Shown piece after piece: positions 12,318 through 23,830 of a stretch of DNA of 64,000 bases (the first letter of the stretch is position 1; each line of letters begins with the position of its first letter). Location: positions 27,872,629 to 27,936,628 of the forward strand of contig CM073592.1 of the NCBI GenBank assembly GCA_037074705.1, given 5' to 3'. The translations under genes and the position numbers were made by a program. Below the pieces are notes generated by a model. The model saw only the letters and a program-made list of their open reading frames with translations, was not told where the DNA came from and did not search any database. The stretch comes from Zhengitettix transpicula. Taxonomy: Eukaryota > Arthropoda > Insecta > Orthoptera > Tetrigidae.

Positions 12318-15300
12318 ATAGGAGCATCCATTAAGGAATAGAAACTAATTTGGTGACGAAGTCACATTCGAACTTGGATAGTGAGGAAGGATAGAAATAA
12401 ATACGAGAAATATGAGGATTACACTTTATGTGAATTCAAATGCTCAGGCATAGAATCACACACATAGAAAAGCATATGTTCAAAGCAGGGAGAAGGAAGG
12501 AAGAAGAAGTAAAGACTGAAAATATTTGACATATATCAGATAAGTAGGAAAATTGTATGTAATAAATACTTGGATTGAATGTATGTAATAATAAATAATC
12601 ACACTCAGTTCAACCTAACTTCATAAGACTTCTCTGTGAAATTCCCATCTTAAGGACCATATCCTACCCTTTAAAACATAGGGTAAATGAATTCTTCCCT
12701 AATTTTTTACCACTTAATGTTGTTACAACAGATAGTTCCTCACACAAGCATTCCTTCATTCTGAAGGCATCATTTCAAAATTTCTCCTTTAACATGTTTA
12801 TTTTTCTTCCCTGTAACTCCAAAGTTATATATACTACATATAACATATTTTGTATATGTCAGTGTTACTTTCTCTTGGTAAACACATCACTTACACTATT
12901 TGTGTTAAGTTAAAACACCATGGAATAAAAAATTGTAACAGTAATGATGTTCAATACATTATTATGTAGACATTGAAGATTTATACCTTGACGAAAGCCA
13001 CATAGTGTCCTCCATGTAAAGTTCCACTGTGCTCCACAACTCCATACAAGGAGTATAAAATGTGTGTCTGGTCAGGCCTCATCGTTGTGGTGTCCTACAA
13101 CAATGGAAACTGGAGTTACAAATGAGGATGACTTCATTAAGTAATGCACCACTTTCTTTTGTCATAATTTCAGATTAATATTTTCCAGTAATTTCAAAGC
13201 TACTAATTACCTACATTGTTAGCATAGTGCCCATTGCTGTTAAAGTATCATTAAAATCCTGTCTCTCACATCATTGTCTGAGTAACTCTTATAGGACAAG
13301 TGAAAGTCAGAACTAGGTAAAACTGTCCACATGATTTTAATGAGACCGAAGCTCCTCCATAATGTGAAATTTATGAGCACAAGCTAATCATCACTTTAAC
13401 TTCCCCTAAGTGTCAATGTTCAACTTTATATTTCTAACTTAATTGCAATTATATTCAATATCACATGTACAGCAGAACTGAAGGTCTTCCTTCACCAATG
13501 TCTGTACCTACTTATGGCACTTAAGCACAGTGTATTGATTTGCTTTACACTTTTTGAACTTACCAAAGTCCACTCGTACTTTAAGGCTACTGTGATAAAG
13601 AAAATGAAATGATTAAAGAATGGTTATATCACTGTGCCATACTTGACTTGAAAAATTGCTATAAAAAGAGACTTGTATTACTTATAAAATATAGTTCATT
13701 GTGCAGAGTCTCTCCCAGTTCTCAAAAATAAAGTTCAACCTCAAAATTAATTAATTAGGCACAATTTAAGCAACAACAATGAAATCATCAAACTTGAAGC
13801 AATATTTGGCCAACTTTACAGCTCACTCATAGGGAAGCTTTGTTATTTAACAATGACCTTGCACTTAGTGGAGCAGATAGGCGCCAGGTCTAGCAGCAGA
13901 GGGAAGCTGACATGTCTAGAGATCTTTTTGAAGGTGCCTGTGTGCACCTGGAACCTCTTCAGGTGTAGGATGAGCACAGCAGGTGGGCTACCAATTAGAA
14001 ACTGCTTTGTTGAGTTGGTACATACCATCTTTCCCTCTTTACCTGCAACACAAATCACAGACAAAAGAACGGTCATTATGGTGGTGGTCTTATACAGCAT
14101 CACAAAATCATACGCATTGGAAAGACTGAATGTACAGAAATATTTAGAGTAGCGCACCTTTTTCATATCTTTGCGTGCAGTTTGTGCAGCCTACTTTGTT
14201 ATTTCCAGTCATCAACTCCAGTGCAGTAAACTGGTTCAGACAAGACTGCACTGAGCATTCTCCTTCCTCGCATTGGTAGCGGGGTGCCAGCGTTCTATTC
14301 TTCATGTCTTCCGTAGGTACCCTTTCAGGGTCATCTTCATCCTTTTTCTTATCCTCAGTGTCATCTGCTGTTTCTGGTGGACCATGTTCCTCCCAATACT
14401 GTCCAAGGTCTGGAAGGTCAATGTCCTCATCTGGAGACCCACCAAAGGTGTCCTTCAAGAGCTGACCTTCACCATCTGAAGGTGGGTTATCCCTCTCAAT
14501 GCCAGCACACACATCCTCGATGAATCCCTCTGCTCCCTGTGGCACTGTCGGTCCCAGGAAGTTGTCCCCAGATGCACAGAAATCAAACCTAGAACAGGGA
14601 CGTTCTGGCTCGTCGAAGGTCTCAGAGGCACCATCTATATGGACATTAACCTCTGATGAGACAGGGCTTGGAGATGCAGGACTGCCTGGTCTATTCACAC
14701 CTGATGAAAGTGAAGCAGATGGAGAGTTCAACGGAACAGCTGCTAGAGTTAAGGGCAATGTTTCGGAGGAAAAGTAATCTGCTTGGGAAACTGCAGGACT
14801 GGCTAGTGCAGAATCACCATTGGTGGGTGGCACTGGGCTGCCCACAGCAGAATCCTCATGACCAGCCTTCTCAGAGCTATAGCCAGATTCCCCATTGGTA
14901 TGGCCATTGATGGCAGCATCTTGATCAAGATTATCTTCCACATCAGCATCATTTTGCTCTGAAAAAGTGAAGAATTACTCATTGTTATATGAGGAAAAGT
15001 GGGGGCCCAAAATCAGCTTAATTAAGTTTATTGCTGAATGTGAGACACTGAAAATTTCACAATAGTTTGTCTGCAATGAGCATTTCAGATGTTAAATATT
15101 TTCTACACTGTTGTCATCAAGCTTCAAAACTAAAATGAAGTACAGGAATCATTGCATCCGATAAAATACCTTTCATTGGTGATTCTGCATTCCACCTCAC
15201 TAGGCTTGTTATGAAAAACAAAATGTGCCAGTTGACAGAATTGTATATAATAGAAGAAAAATTTCATGGTGAACAGTCCTCAATCACCTTGTTCTCTAAT

Positions 15301-18300
15301 AATACCAGGCTTGCACCATATCTGCCTCACCTGAATTCTTCTTTCCTCCTGTTCCAGTCTCTTCCACAATGGCTGGTTCACCAATATCATTCTCATGAGA
15401 AGGACCTCTCCGGTTGTTTGTCCTGCGAATCTTTCTTATCTTCCGGTGTTCTTTTTTCAATTGGTGTTTGGAAGGCTCATCTTGGGTGCCATAAAAATCC
15501 TGAGCTTCAGTACTATTCTTCTTTCGTAACATTGGAGGCTGAGGCTGCACAGAACACTGACAATTAATCTTTCAATACAATGTAACATCAGTAATTTGAG
15601 TGTATCATGTTAAATGCAGAAGCTGAGCATTGACATGTTTTCTCAGTATAATAAGGAGATGTTAATTGAAACCAATCATAAATCAGGGGAAAAAATTGAG
15701 AACAGAAAAAGTGCTTTCAATGAAGCTCAGCTCCAAAGGCTATGAAAGTGAATTAACAGATTAATATAGAAAACCTTAATAGGATAAGGAACTGAACCCA
15801 GAATCACTGTATAGTAAGTATTTGCTTTAACCACTGAGCTATCCATGTCGACTCCCGGCCCCACACAAGCTTTCTCTACTCCAGAACTCAGGCTCACCTA
15901 CAATTTACTGAATATATACTTCACAGCCACACAATTTCCATTCTTCAATTTTTTAATACAAATCTAAGCAAAGGTGACAGTAACGCTACTCTTTTTCACA
16001 AAAACTGTCATGTCATGAGTAGAAGAGGTATGAATAGAAATCATTAAACATCAAAACAACAAGTTTGATGAAATTTTATAAATTGAATTTCCATATAAGA
16101 AATGGTTAATATCAACAAAATATTAACAACTTAAACCCATATATGACATCTATAAATTATCCAAATATAATAGAATATTTCTCAAGAAGAAAATATAAGC
16201 TGCCAAAGTGTATATCCCCTCCGCATTAGTTCAGGTTTGAGTCAGAATGCTAATAAAATTATTATTTTTCATCGAAATTATAAACATCAAATTATAATTA
16301 GCATACATCAACTCAACTATCTTAATTATGAATTAAAATAAAACAAATGACAATATACAATTTACTAACCTAAAATAAGAGAATGGACTTTTTCCTAAAG
16401 TATTTATATATAATATACATTTGGGAACTAAAATGGTTTATTTTAAAAAGGTGAAGAGGAATTAACAAAGAGTAAATATTTTATTTTATAACCATTTAAT
16501 TGATGTGCCACTCACCTTGTCAACTGTGATAGGTAGACTGAGATCGAGGAAGTTCTCCACACGTTGTGACGAGTGCTTGCAATCCTGGCATTCAAGGGTG
16601 CTTACAAGATGCCCATTAAAGATCTGTTCTGAGTGCAGCACCAGCTCCTGGACCTGTTGACCATAACCCTTTGCCATTAGGCGCTTTTCCTCCTCTATGG
16701 AGTTAGGGTCTTGCTTTGACAAGTCAAGCGCAGTCAGGATAATCTTCTGGTATCTCTGTGGGATCCATCTCAAAGGTTAGTTACTGCCCATTATCCATGA
16801 GGATTATTGGTAATAAAGTAAAATATTAATATTATGAACCCCCCCCCCCCCAATTTAAAGTCAGTATTATAGCTCGAATTTTCACTTTCAATAAACTTTT
16901 ATAATTTGAAAAGCAACAACAGATATTTTTCTCACTGGCAATTTCATTATTAAATTGTTGCAGTACACATGAAATAGAAGAAAAATGAATGTTTCAGAAT
17001 AGTATAACTGGGTGATGTTATGGACATTAACAAAGTAATATTGGTAGAAAGGTTTTGCTAAATGTGTCTTCAATGTGCCACAGTTCATTGACAAATTTCA
17101 ACATAAACAAATTAGACTGTTTATTTTAATGTTGCTGTTCTCTTACATCATACCAATAAATCAAATGTGTCCAGTAATTTGTTTGTTATGTATGCATATT
17201 AAAATAAAATATCATGTTTAAAAATAAATACAACCTACCAACTTCTGTCATTGAGAAACAAAACTACACACCATAGTATCATTCTTCAATGAACACACAT
17301 ATCCACTCAAAGTTTGTATACAGAATTTCCTAATATTTTATCACAGGTTATTACGCAAGTTTTCTTCCTATTTTAGTGTCAGAATACAAATATAAAGAAA
17401 AAAGTTATTCAATAAAATAAAATACTTATACAACTTTATTTAAATATGTATTAATGTTTTAGTATTACTAGAATTTCATAGTCATAAATTCTAACAATGA
17501 CTATTCTTCAAATGTATTTTACTTTTACTTCTAAGTGATATTTTAATAAGATACTTACAGAAGGGCAAGCCTTACCTTAACATCTTCAGCACGAACAGCA
17601 TCAAGCAGGTGCCTGAGAAGCTCATGTGAGTCATGCTGGTCACCATCTGAGAACTGTGGGCAACGCACGGCAAGCTTGTCCAGGAGAGGGCGAGGGTTAA
17701 GTGTGTCTATGTCAGAAGACTGAAGCTTGGTCAAAGTCTCTGCAAAGGTCTCTGTAAGGAATTTCCTCTTTCCCAGTTCCCCTTCCAGTGGTGGCTACAT
17801 ACACAAATGAGTATATTCATTGGTAAAAACAAACGTTTATAAAGGTAATAACATACAAATATGTACAATAAAATGTCAACAGATATAGAAAGTTCAGGAA
17901 AATTATATAATCTAAGTTTTTCTGGTGTATATTTGAAAGAAATCTTCTGAGGCTTCCAGCCATATAAACTCCTCATACACACACATTGTTTTACTGTCTA
18001 TCGCCGCCCTTATTTTCAGGTGCAGACAATGGCAGGGATAGACATGGTTACATTGTGTGTCTATAAAGAGATTATCCAGCTGAAAGCCTGAGAATATTTA
18101 ATTCAGAAGTGTTTTAATAGAGAAACACCATATGTGAAGAATTTGAACTTAAAACATAAACATATGGTAAAACTTATAGTTGGAAATATTCTTCAAAATA
18201 TCTGTTGAAAAACTAAAAAAAATTTTGGTGTTATTTGAGAAGCAAGATCTCTGAAAATAAATAACAGCAACAGTAACATAAAGAAAGTTACAATACACAT

Positions 18301-21300
18301 CTAAAGTTGTACATACTGATCAGAGGAATGTATAGAAGAATTGTATAGAAAGTTGTACTTTAAGAATCTAAAATGTGATGTTAATAAAATATTTTAAAAA
18401 GTGTAAAAGAAAGTACTTTTGAATAAAATATTATTTATCAACACAATGGTATAAAGAAATGCAGAGTGCACAAAATTACAACATATTAACATTCCAGTAA
18501 ATGTATACAAAGATGCTGTGAAAGAATGACATGATAGTGCAACATCAAACACTTATTTCTTTTTGACAGCATACCAGCTTAGCCCCATTCTTGGCATAAG
18601 GATTTGTTCCTCCAGGCAGACAGAACCTAGCTCCAGGTTGTTTCATTTCTTCCAAAACTGACAGAAGGAATGGTGTCTGGGCGAGGCACTGCAGGACAGC
18701 ATTGAAGAAACATGTGTTTCCAAGGTTGGTAAGGCCCTGCATATGAAGATAAAAAAAAACTTTCACTTGTCTTATCCTGTTTACAGAAAGACTGTAGAGC
18801 ATTATGATGTGGCGAAAGTGCAAGTAACAATGTGCACTGAAATTATTTAAGTATTGGAATTAACTGAATATAATTAAAGGTTTGGCTTAAAATGTGTAAC
18901 TATTCATGTGGTGTTAGGGATCTAATTCGTCAAGCATACTCTACATATACAGGTTCATTTGTTAAAGCTCACCCTCACTCTTGGGAGTCCTTCTACCATG
19001 TTATTGCTTATGCTTTTCAAGAAGACAGATGGAGAAGTAGATAGTGGCTGCTGTTTCAGATTTGTGACATCAGCTAATGGCTTAACCAGGTCTGCTGCCT
19101 CCCTTCCCATGGAATTCGAACCACCTAAAACAAAAGAATATCTAATTACTATTTTTTTTAAAAAAAAACCTATATAAATCAGAAACTACACAGAAGCTAC
19201 ATTAGTTCTATCTACATGTTATGAAAGCACACAGTTCACAAAGGTATATAATTGCAATGTATTATTCCATTACCTTAGAACTAGGTAAATAAAGAGTTTA
19301 CACAGAGTATACAAGTTATTATTGACTACAAAACTTTTGATGCTTCACGTATGGTGAGAATAAACTTTTCTAAATATTGTAACACATTTAAATGGTATAT
19401 ATTATTATTTTTTAATTTATATTTGGGAATCTGGCTGGCCAAGAACCAGAAAGGTGTGATGACAGACAGGTTGGACCTGAACATTTGAGCAGACAACACA
19501 GACAATCATTACAGCCATCATTAATGCACTAAAAGCATTCTACCTGCTAATTTCTGCAAGATGAGTATGCTGAGCACACCAGGAAATTTCGAGAAAAGAA
19601 ATGCATACGCATTATTGTATTTTATGTAGTTTTGTCTGTCTAGAAAAGCCCAAAATACTTTAGATATTCTCAAAATATTGTCCTGAGGAATTAACTAGAC
19701 AAGGAACATTATTAAATTTTAGAAACTGTGAAATGAATTCTAAAATTTAAGTAGACTTAGATCAAACAAGCAGAGAGAATCATAAATATAAAAACCAAAA
19801 ACACATTTTTGTAAATCAGTCAAGGTCAGTACAACCATGTACTACAAATCTAATGTAAAAATTTAAATTATACTATCTAAAAACATCTTGCCAATTACAT
19901 CAATTCTTGCAGAAAATATCAGATTGTGAGGCCATTTGAAACAAATTTAATTTCATTATGAGATATTATTGAATCTATGTGATATTATTCTAATTTCATG
20001 GTAAATAAGTGACATATTACTGCCTTGCTTTTAACTTCCAAATCATAATTTGTTTCCTCAATCGACTACAAATTGGTAGTAAATCCAAATCAAGTATCAT
20101 ACTTAGTCCAACACAGAATTGATGCATTAGGCAACTTAATTAATTAAATGTAACTTGGAAACTATATTTTACTAAAACTTACATAGACATGGAAAAATAA
20201 AACATGAACTGCAAATGTTTATAACTAATGACAAAACGTGTGAAGGATAATTTGGGAGAATCAAATAAAAAAAATTCAAGTTGAAATAAAAATTAAAAAC
20301 ATAATGAGCAGATTGGAGTGCTTTGACATAAATCACATAAACAATAGTTCCATTTCTACCAGAAATTGGTTTCTTCAGACTCTTGGTGCTATCTTGCCGT
20401 TTCAGGAACTCCACACACTCTTGCAACTTTTTCCTGCAGTGCAGATCAATTTCCATATCGCATGTGTAACACCTGAAAAATACACAAAACAATCGACCAC
20501 ATTATTCCAACTACTACAAGCTCATTTTTGAGTGAAACAAAAATCAGCACTGAATCTGAGGACCTAATAATAAATCTCTTAATTGAGTGAATTTCTTCAG
20601 GATTGCAAAATTTTTTGGTGTATGTTAAATAAATATAATCATTACATAAATAAACAGCCAAATAATATACAAAAATAAGTGCAAAATAAATGCCACATTT
20701 CTGCAAACCTTTTTGCTTTTGTCTGGTGATTCACAAAAACCTCAATAACCATAAAAACGACACACCAAACAAACCAGGTGACAAACTCAAAAGTTTTGTC
20801 TGATATTTGGATATTTATTTATCTAATTAGTATTCTTTTAACAGATATTTTATAATTTAATTTAAAATGTTATATTTATTCCTAGATGTTATTTTTCCCA
20901 CATTAGCTTGGTTTTATAATTAAAGTGCTACAAATCTCATCACATAAATTAGTATCAAAACAAGTCTCACAAATACTTCACTATACTGTTGAATAATGCT
21001 AATGTTAACCAGAATTATTTCAGTTTATATGACAAGTTTATTTCTCATATTTCTGCATTGCCTCTCAGATTTATGAAACTTGTTTGCAATATACTTGAGA
21101 AATTTTAATATTTATAAGTAATTATTTATAAAATTTTAAGTTTGTCTGTACAAATATCATTTTTATTATTATTCAATTCAAATAATATATTGATATATAG
21201 AGACATTGTTTCCATTAAGTTTTATCTCATCATCCACTCAAAATTTATTAGACTTACCAGATGTTCCAGAGTTCTGTGTGAACTGCAAGAGAGTGACAGT

Positions 21301-23814
21301 CAGAGTGGGACACTTCATAATGCTTGAGGGCATGCTTGCCTTTGTCTCGATTGCACCCTTGATTCCCACATTGAAGACACAGCCACAGGTTAGGAGGAGC
21401 AGATTTCTCCTGTAATTACAACACCCACCAGGTAACAGACAGTGTGTCTTAAAATACAAAGTCACAAAATAATAGTCATACAGCAGCATTCAATCTTTGT
21501 CAACTGCAGCAGGAATGAAAATAAACAGAATATCAAAATCTTGAGCAAAGAGTCATTCCCAATTGCACAACTAATAATCGTTCATCTGATTATCTTAAGA
21601 ACAATAATAACTATGGTAGGATTGGGGATTCGTTCATGCATATCTATCCTAAGTTCACACTGGGAAGTCTAAAAATATGAGGAGCTGTCCATGTCATGAT
21701 GGAGGAAGATAACACCTCCGAAAATTTTAAGCAAGTTTTCTGCAAAATATACTGACAACAAACTTAAGCATCAGCTAAGCCATTATATTAAACAACTTGT
21801 TTTGTTACCTCCCTATTTTAATTTTACATTATACTGCCAAATGTATGTTGTGATAACAGATAAAATGAGAAGTAGGGAAATGCTATTGGGAAAGGAAACG
21901 TAGCACTCAGGAACATTCACAGAAGACAACTAAATTTATAAAATATTGTTGGCTTCATGGCTTAAAACTCACCAATTCTTCTCCAACAGATGACTTATTC
22001 TTTCTACACTCAAAACACTCCAGAGCCAGACCACCAGACTTTAGAGCTTTCTTAATCTTCTTGAAATCCACAGCTTTGACAACATGCGGGCAGCCAGAGC
22101 GAGCTACAATATTGAAAAATTGATTTATAATGTGAGGAATAATAAACCATTTTTCCTTAAAGATAGTTCTTGTTATTTAAGGTTTGGCCTGAATTGGTCG
22201 GTTCATTTAAATGTGCAATACACACTCAAGGAACATCCAGCAGAATCTCCTTCCACTTCCTGAAGAAGGCTGCTGCCTTGGAAATTTCATCTGTCTCCTG
22301 TTCAGCACGGTGACACCAGCCCTGAATTTCAGGTAAGCCATGAATTCTCTATTTCTCTTTCTCCTTTCCTAGAGATAACAATTTATTTTTGAAAACCCTT
22401 GGGACACAACCACTTTTCAATCCAGTACGTAAGTTTTAAAAGGCAAAGACAGCATATTGAACACTACTATTGGGACATTGCTTAAGCACTTTGTTTTATA
22501 GTGAAATTTTGATATTGAAACAAGGTTCTGAGAAAATGAATGTACAAAGCATACTTGATAACTATATATACTATAAAATGACAGTTAAAACTTACATCTT
22601 GAAAACAGTTAAAACAATTTTACAATCCTGTGCGTACAAAACTGTCACCTTTTAAATTCCTTGAAGGTCTAAGAGTTATTAATTATACATTATTACTGTA
22701 ATTTTTACAAATTGTGATTGTGTCCGATATGTTAATCCATTGCGCCAGAACAATGTGTTAGATGAGTAAAAATTACTAAATATAATAAACAATTTTATTT
22801 GAGACTGCAGCATTGGTTTCAGAATTATTGTCATAATAACTAACAGTCGAGAAATCTACGTTTTACTAAAACTAAGGTATTTAAGAAGGCTGAAAAAGAA
22901 TGAAAGCATTTTAAATGTAGTGGAGACACAAAGGAATGTTGAAAATAAGTAAGCATGCAGACTGATAAGTTTTTGAACTAAAGAAAAATAAATAATGGAT
23001 GTATTGTGGTGAGCACTTAGAAATACTACATACAAAACATTATAATGTGTTGTAATGTGACAGAGTCAATGAAATTAAGGAAAATAAAAAGAACAAAGAT
23101 CAGTTGATAAATATATAATGAGAAGAAATTATTTCCCAGTGTATACACTTAATATTCTATATAAATCAGACAATGTTTCACAGAGCTCAACTATTCATCA
23201 AAAGTGAGAGAAATGATTAAACAAGAATTAAATCCCAAATACCCTACATTACAATATGATTTGCTCGTATAGCATTAAAGAAGGCAGAGCAAAGGCTTTC
23301 TCGATGAATTTCTTCTAAATAAAATTCTCGGGTTTCAACGAGGGTCAAAGTTTGTTTTCAAAATGTTTTGATGCCATCGTCAACAGGTGGACTGTGGTGC
23401 TGAGATCATGGATACCATACTTATACCTGATCACACACTCCCTTCTCCTGGGAGCTGTGCTTTGTTCAATTGGTTGTGAAAACAATCTTTGACCTAGGAT
23501 GAAACCCAATAATTGTATTTAGAATTCAGAGGCAGATAAACTTTACTCTACATTCAGAAAATAACTGATTGTAATTCAATTTTCTGAAAATGGTTTACTA
23601 CAGTTATTAAGTAATTCAACTTGTGCTATTCCAGAACATCTTTATGGAATAGTGATTTGGTATGAATGAGGTCATAGATGATTACAAATATATACATTTA
23701 CAACAAGAACTCACCTGGCACAACGGTTTTGTTTTCATCATTAGTGTCTGTCGAGTCACCTGCATTATGGACAGAAGGGTCTTGCTGATGGCCACTTTTC
23801 TTTTTCATTTCCAT
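10308..23814 (-). CDS. USP45: Ubiquitin carboxyl-terminal hydrolase, USP16/USP45 type (complete, 939 aa)
   Basis: Thirteen coding exons on the minus strand join phase-perfectly: 23814-23715, 22103-21973, 21409-21258, 20472-20360, 19124-18973, 18736-18575, 17794-17576, 16755-16516, 15544-15331, 14958-14158, 14042-13858, 13094-12987 and 10550-10308 (2820 nt with stop). Residues about 37-140 form a ZnF-UBP domain with its Cys/His ligands in place (CPH, CFEC, CLQC..GC, the HALKH/H run, CYTC). The peptidase domain begins at [12 protein letters not shown] (catalytic Cys about 225), continues with QHDSHELL, and ends with GGHYVAF (catalytic His about 853), VSD (Asp about 914) and [14 protein letters not shown] [12 protein letters not shown]. 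Exons 9-10 encode a basic [12 protein letters not shown] patch and a long acidic Ser/Asp-rich insert between the two halves of the catalytic fold, as in USP16/45. Known relatives remove ubiquitin from histone H2A (USP16) or act in DNA repair (USP45); which applies here cannot be told. The symbol is by similarity and USP16 is equally possible. The ATG at 23814 is the first in its exon, but the frame stays open to the acceptor at 23830, so a small upstream exon cannot be excluded. The donor after 13858 (GTCATT) is weak. Confidence 0.93.
10802..10848. repeat. (TA)n microsatellite at the 3' end of a SINE-like unit
   Basis: An uninterrupted TA run directly abuts the downstream end of the minus-oriented tRNA-headed unit that starts at 10848. 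Comparable TA tails follow other copies (11876-11929 and near 57250), so the microsatellite probably grew from the element tail. Confidence 0.9.
10848..11233 (-). mobile_element. tRNA-headed SINE-like unit, copy 1 (direct-repeat partner of 11234)
   Basis: This 386-base unit contains, on the minus strand, a 72-nt tRNA-like head (11118-11047), followed by a TTTTCAGTCTTTCCTTCTTC pyrimidine-rich body and ending next to a (TA)n run. Its first ~329 bases recur without visible change at 11234-11562 (offset 386), and its inverse forms the right arm of the palindrome at 11581-11875. It lies in the last intron of the USP gene. Internal pol III boxes are present in the head. Confidence 0.8.
11047..11118 (-). 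tRNA. tRNA-like head of SINE copy 1 (anticodon ACU by position; probably not a functional tRNA)
   Basis: Read on the minus strand, GACCCGG pairs with CTGGGTC as a 7-bp acceptor stem (one G-U). The A box is TGGCCGAGATGG and the B box GGTTCAAGTCC. The anticodon stem TCTGT/GCAGA encloses the 7-nt loop GTACTAA, giving ACU at positions 34-36. The D arm resembles tRNA-Ser/Leu, but the long variable arm of those tRNAs is absent (4 nt only). Presence inside a repeated unit argues for a SINE head rather than a working tRNA gene. Confidence 0.45.
11234..11562 (-). mobile_element. tRNA-headed SINE-like unit, copy 2 (left arm of palindrome)
   Basis: It repeats 10848-11176 base for base as far as can be read, including the tRNA-like head at 11504-11433. 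Positions 11268-11562 are also the exact reverse complement of 11581-11875, with an 18-base spacer, so this copy takes part in both a direct and an inverted duplication. Confidence 0.85.
11433..11504 (-). tRNA. tRNA-like head of SINE copy 2
   Basis: Identical to the minus-strand tRNA-like sequence at 11118-11047: same 7-bp acceptor stem, A and B boxes and ACU at the anticodon position. It is most likely a retroposon head, not a functional gene. Confidence 0.45.
11563..11875 (+). mobile_element. tRNA-headed SINE-like unit, copy 3 (right arm of palindrome, opposite orientation)
   Basis: It is the reverse complement of copy 1 and copy 2. The 18-base spacer 11563-11580 (CTACTCTATCCATTCCTC) matches the inverse of copy 1 at about 11178-11195, so the right arm derives from a copy-1-like unit. 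It runs from the tRNA-like head to ...AAGTTCGAATGTG and then enters a 54-base (TA)n tract. Confidence 0.85.
11639..11710 (+). tRNA. tRNA-like head of SINE copy 3
   Basis: Plus-strand version of the same 72-nt sequence, starting GACCCGGTGGCCGAGATGG and ending CCCGCCTGGGTC. No CCA is encoded. A and B boxes are intact, so pol III transcription is possible in principle. Confidence 0.45.
11876..11929. repeat. (TA)n microsatellite between SINE copy 3 and a MITE-like element
   Basis: About 26 TA units separate the end of the SINE-like right arm from the first base of the inverted-repeat element at 11931. Confidence 0.95.
11931..12193. mobile_element. MITE-like element with about 80-bp terminal inverted repeats (fullest copy)
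   Basis: The left arm (TTGCAATATTGGTATGGAAA..., GGTTGTGGCTTACCTGAAAG, to about 12010) is mirrored by the right arm (CACTTCACTTTCAGGTAAGC..., ending CTTTCCATACCAATATT, about 12115-12193). The middle holds an inner inverted pair, CTTCCTTCAG-type blocks reading CTCAGCCTCCTTCTTCAGGA and TCCTGAAAAAGGAGACTGAG. Related pieces are at 1518-1640 and 53115-53296. No coding capacity is visible. It lies in the last USP intron. Confidence 0.8.
12232..12315. repeat. (TA)n-(GA)n compound microsatellite
   Basis: TA units from about 12232 to 12280 are followed by about 17 GA units to 12315. The next base begins a truncated copy of the SINE-like body. Confidence 0.95.
12316..12535 (-). mobile_element. Truncated SINE-like unit lacking the tRNA head
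   Basis: The TAATAGGAGCATCCATTAAG... start, the CACATTCGAACTTGGATAGT block and the AGACTGAAAATATTTGAC end correspond to the body of the units at 10848 and 11234, with scattered differences. It also carries a TTTGGTGACGAAGT segment deleted from those copies. The sequence stops exactly where the tRNA-like head should begin. Confidence 0.75.
15786..15858 (-). mobile_element. tRNA-derived SINE head fragment
   Basis: On the minus strand, TAGCTCAGTGG is a perfect A box. About 40 nt further on, GGGTTCAGTTCC is close to the B-box consensus, with one change at the invariant A. It lies in a USP intron between the exons ending at 16516 and starting at 15544. No second copy is in the window, so its extent is uncertain. 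Confidence 0.5.
22230..22350. repeat. Fragment of dispersed repeat with CTTCCTGAAGAAGG and CAGGTAAGCC blocks
   Basis: CTTCCTGAAGAAGG, then GGAAATTTCATC, then TGAATTTCAGGTAAGCCATG follow the same block order as the right half of the element at 11931-12193 and the fragment at 53385-53510. The intervening sequence has diverged. It lies in a USP intron. Confidence 0.45.
23320..23510. repeat. Possible degenerate palindromic repeat
   Basis: GGTCAAAGTTTGTTTTCAAAATG near the left side is roughly mirrored by TTGTGAAAACAATCTTTGACC near the right side, enclosing CCATCGTCAACAGG and CCTGGGAGCTGTG. This looks like an old foldback insertion in the 5'-most USP intron. No second copy was recognised. Confidence 0.4.
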
Positions 23815-23830
23815 GTCAGGTGTTTTAAGC

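Noticed and set aside
14273..14910. Plus-strand frames over the large USP exon
   Set aside because: They are antisense shadows of exon 14158-14958, which fits the USP frame and splice phases.
16843..16852. Poly-C run as a regulatory element
   Set aside because: A single ten-base homopolymer in an intron with no partner sequence; probably a slippage product.
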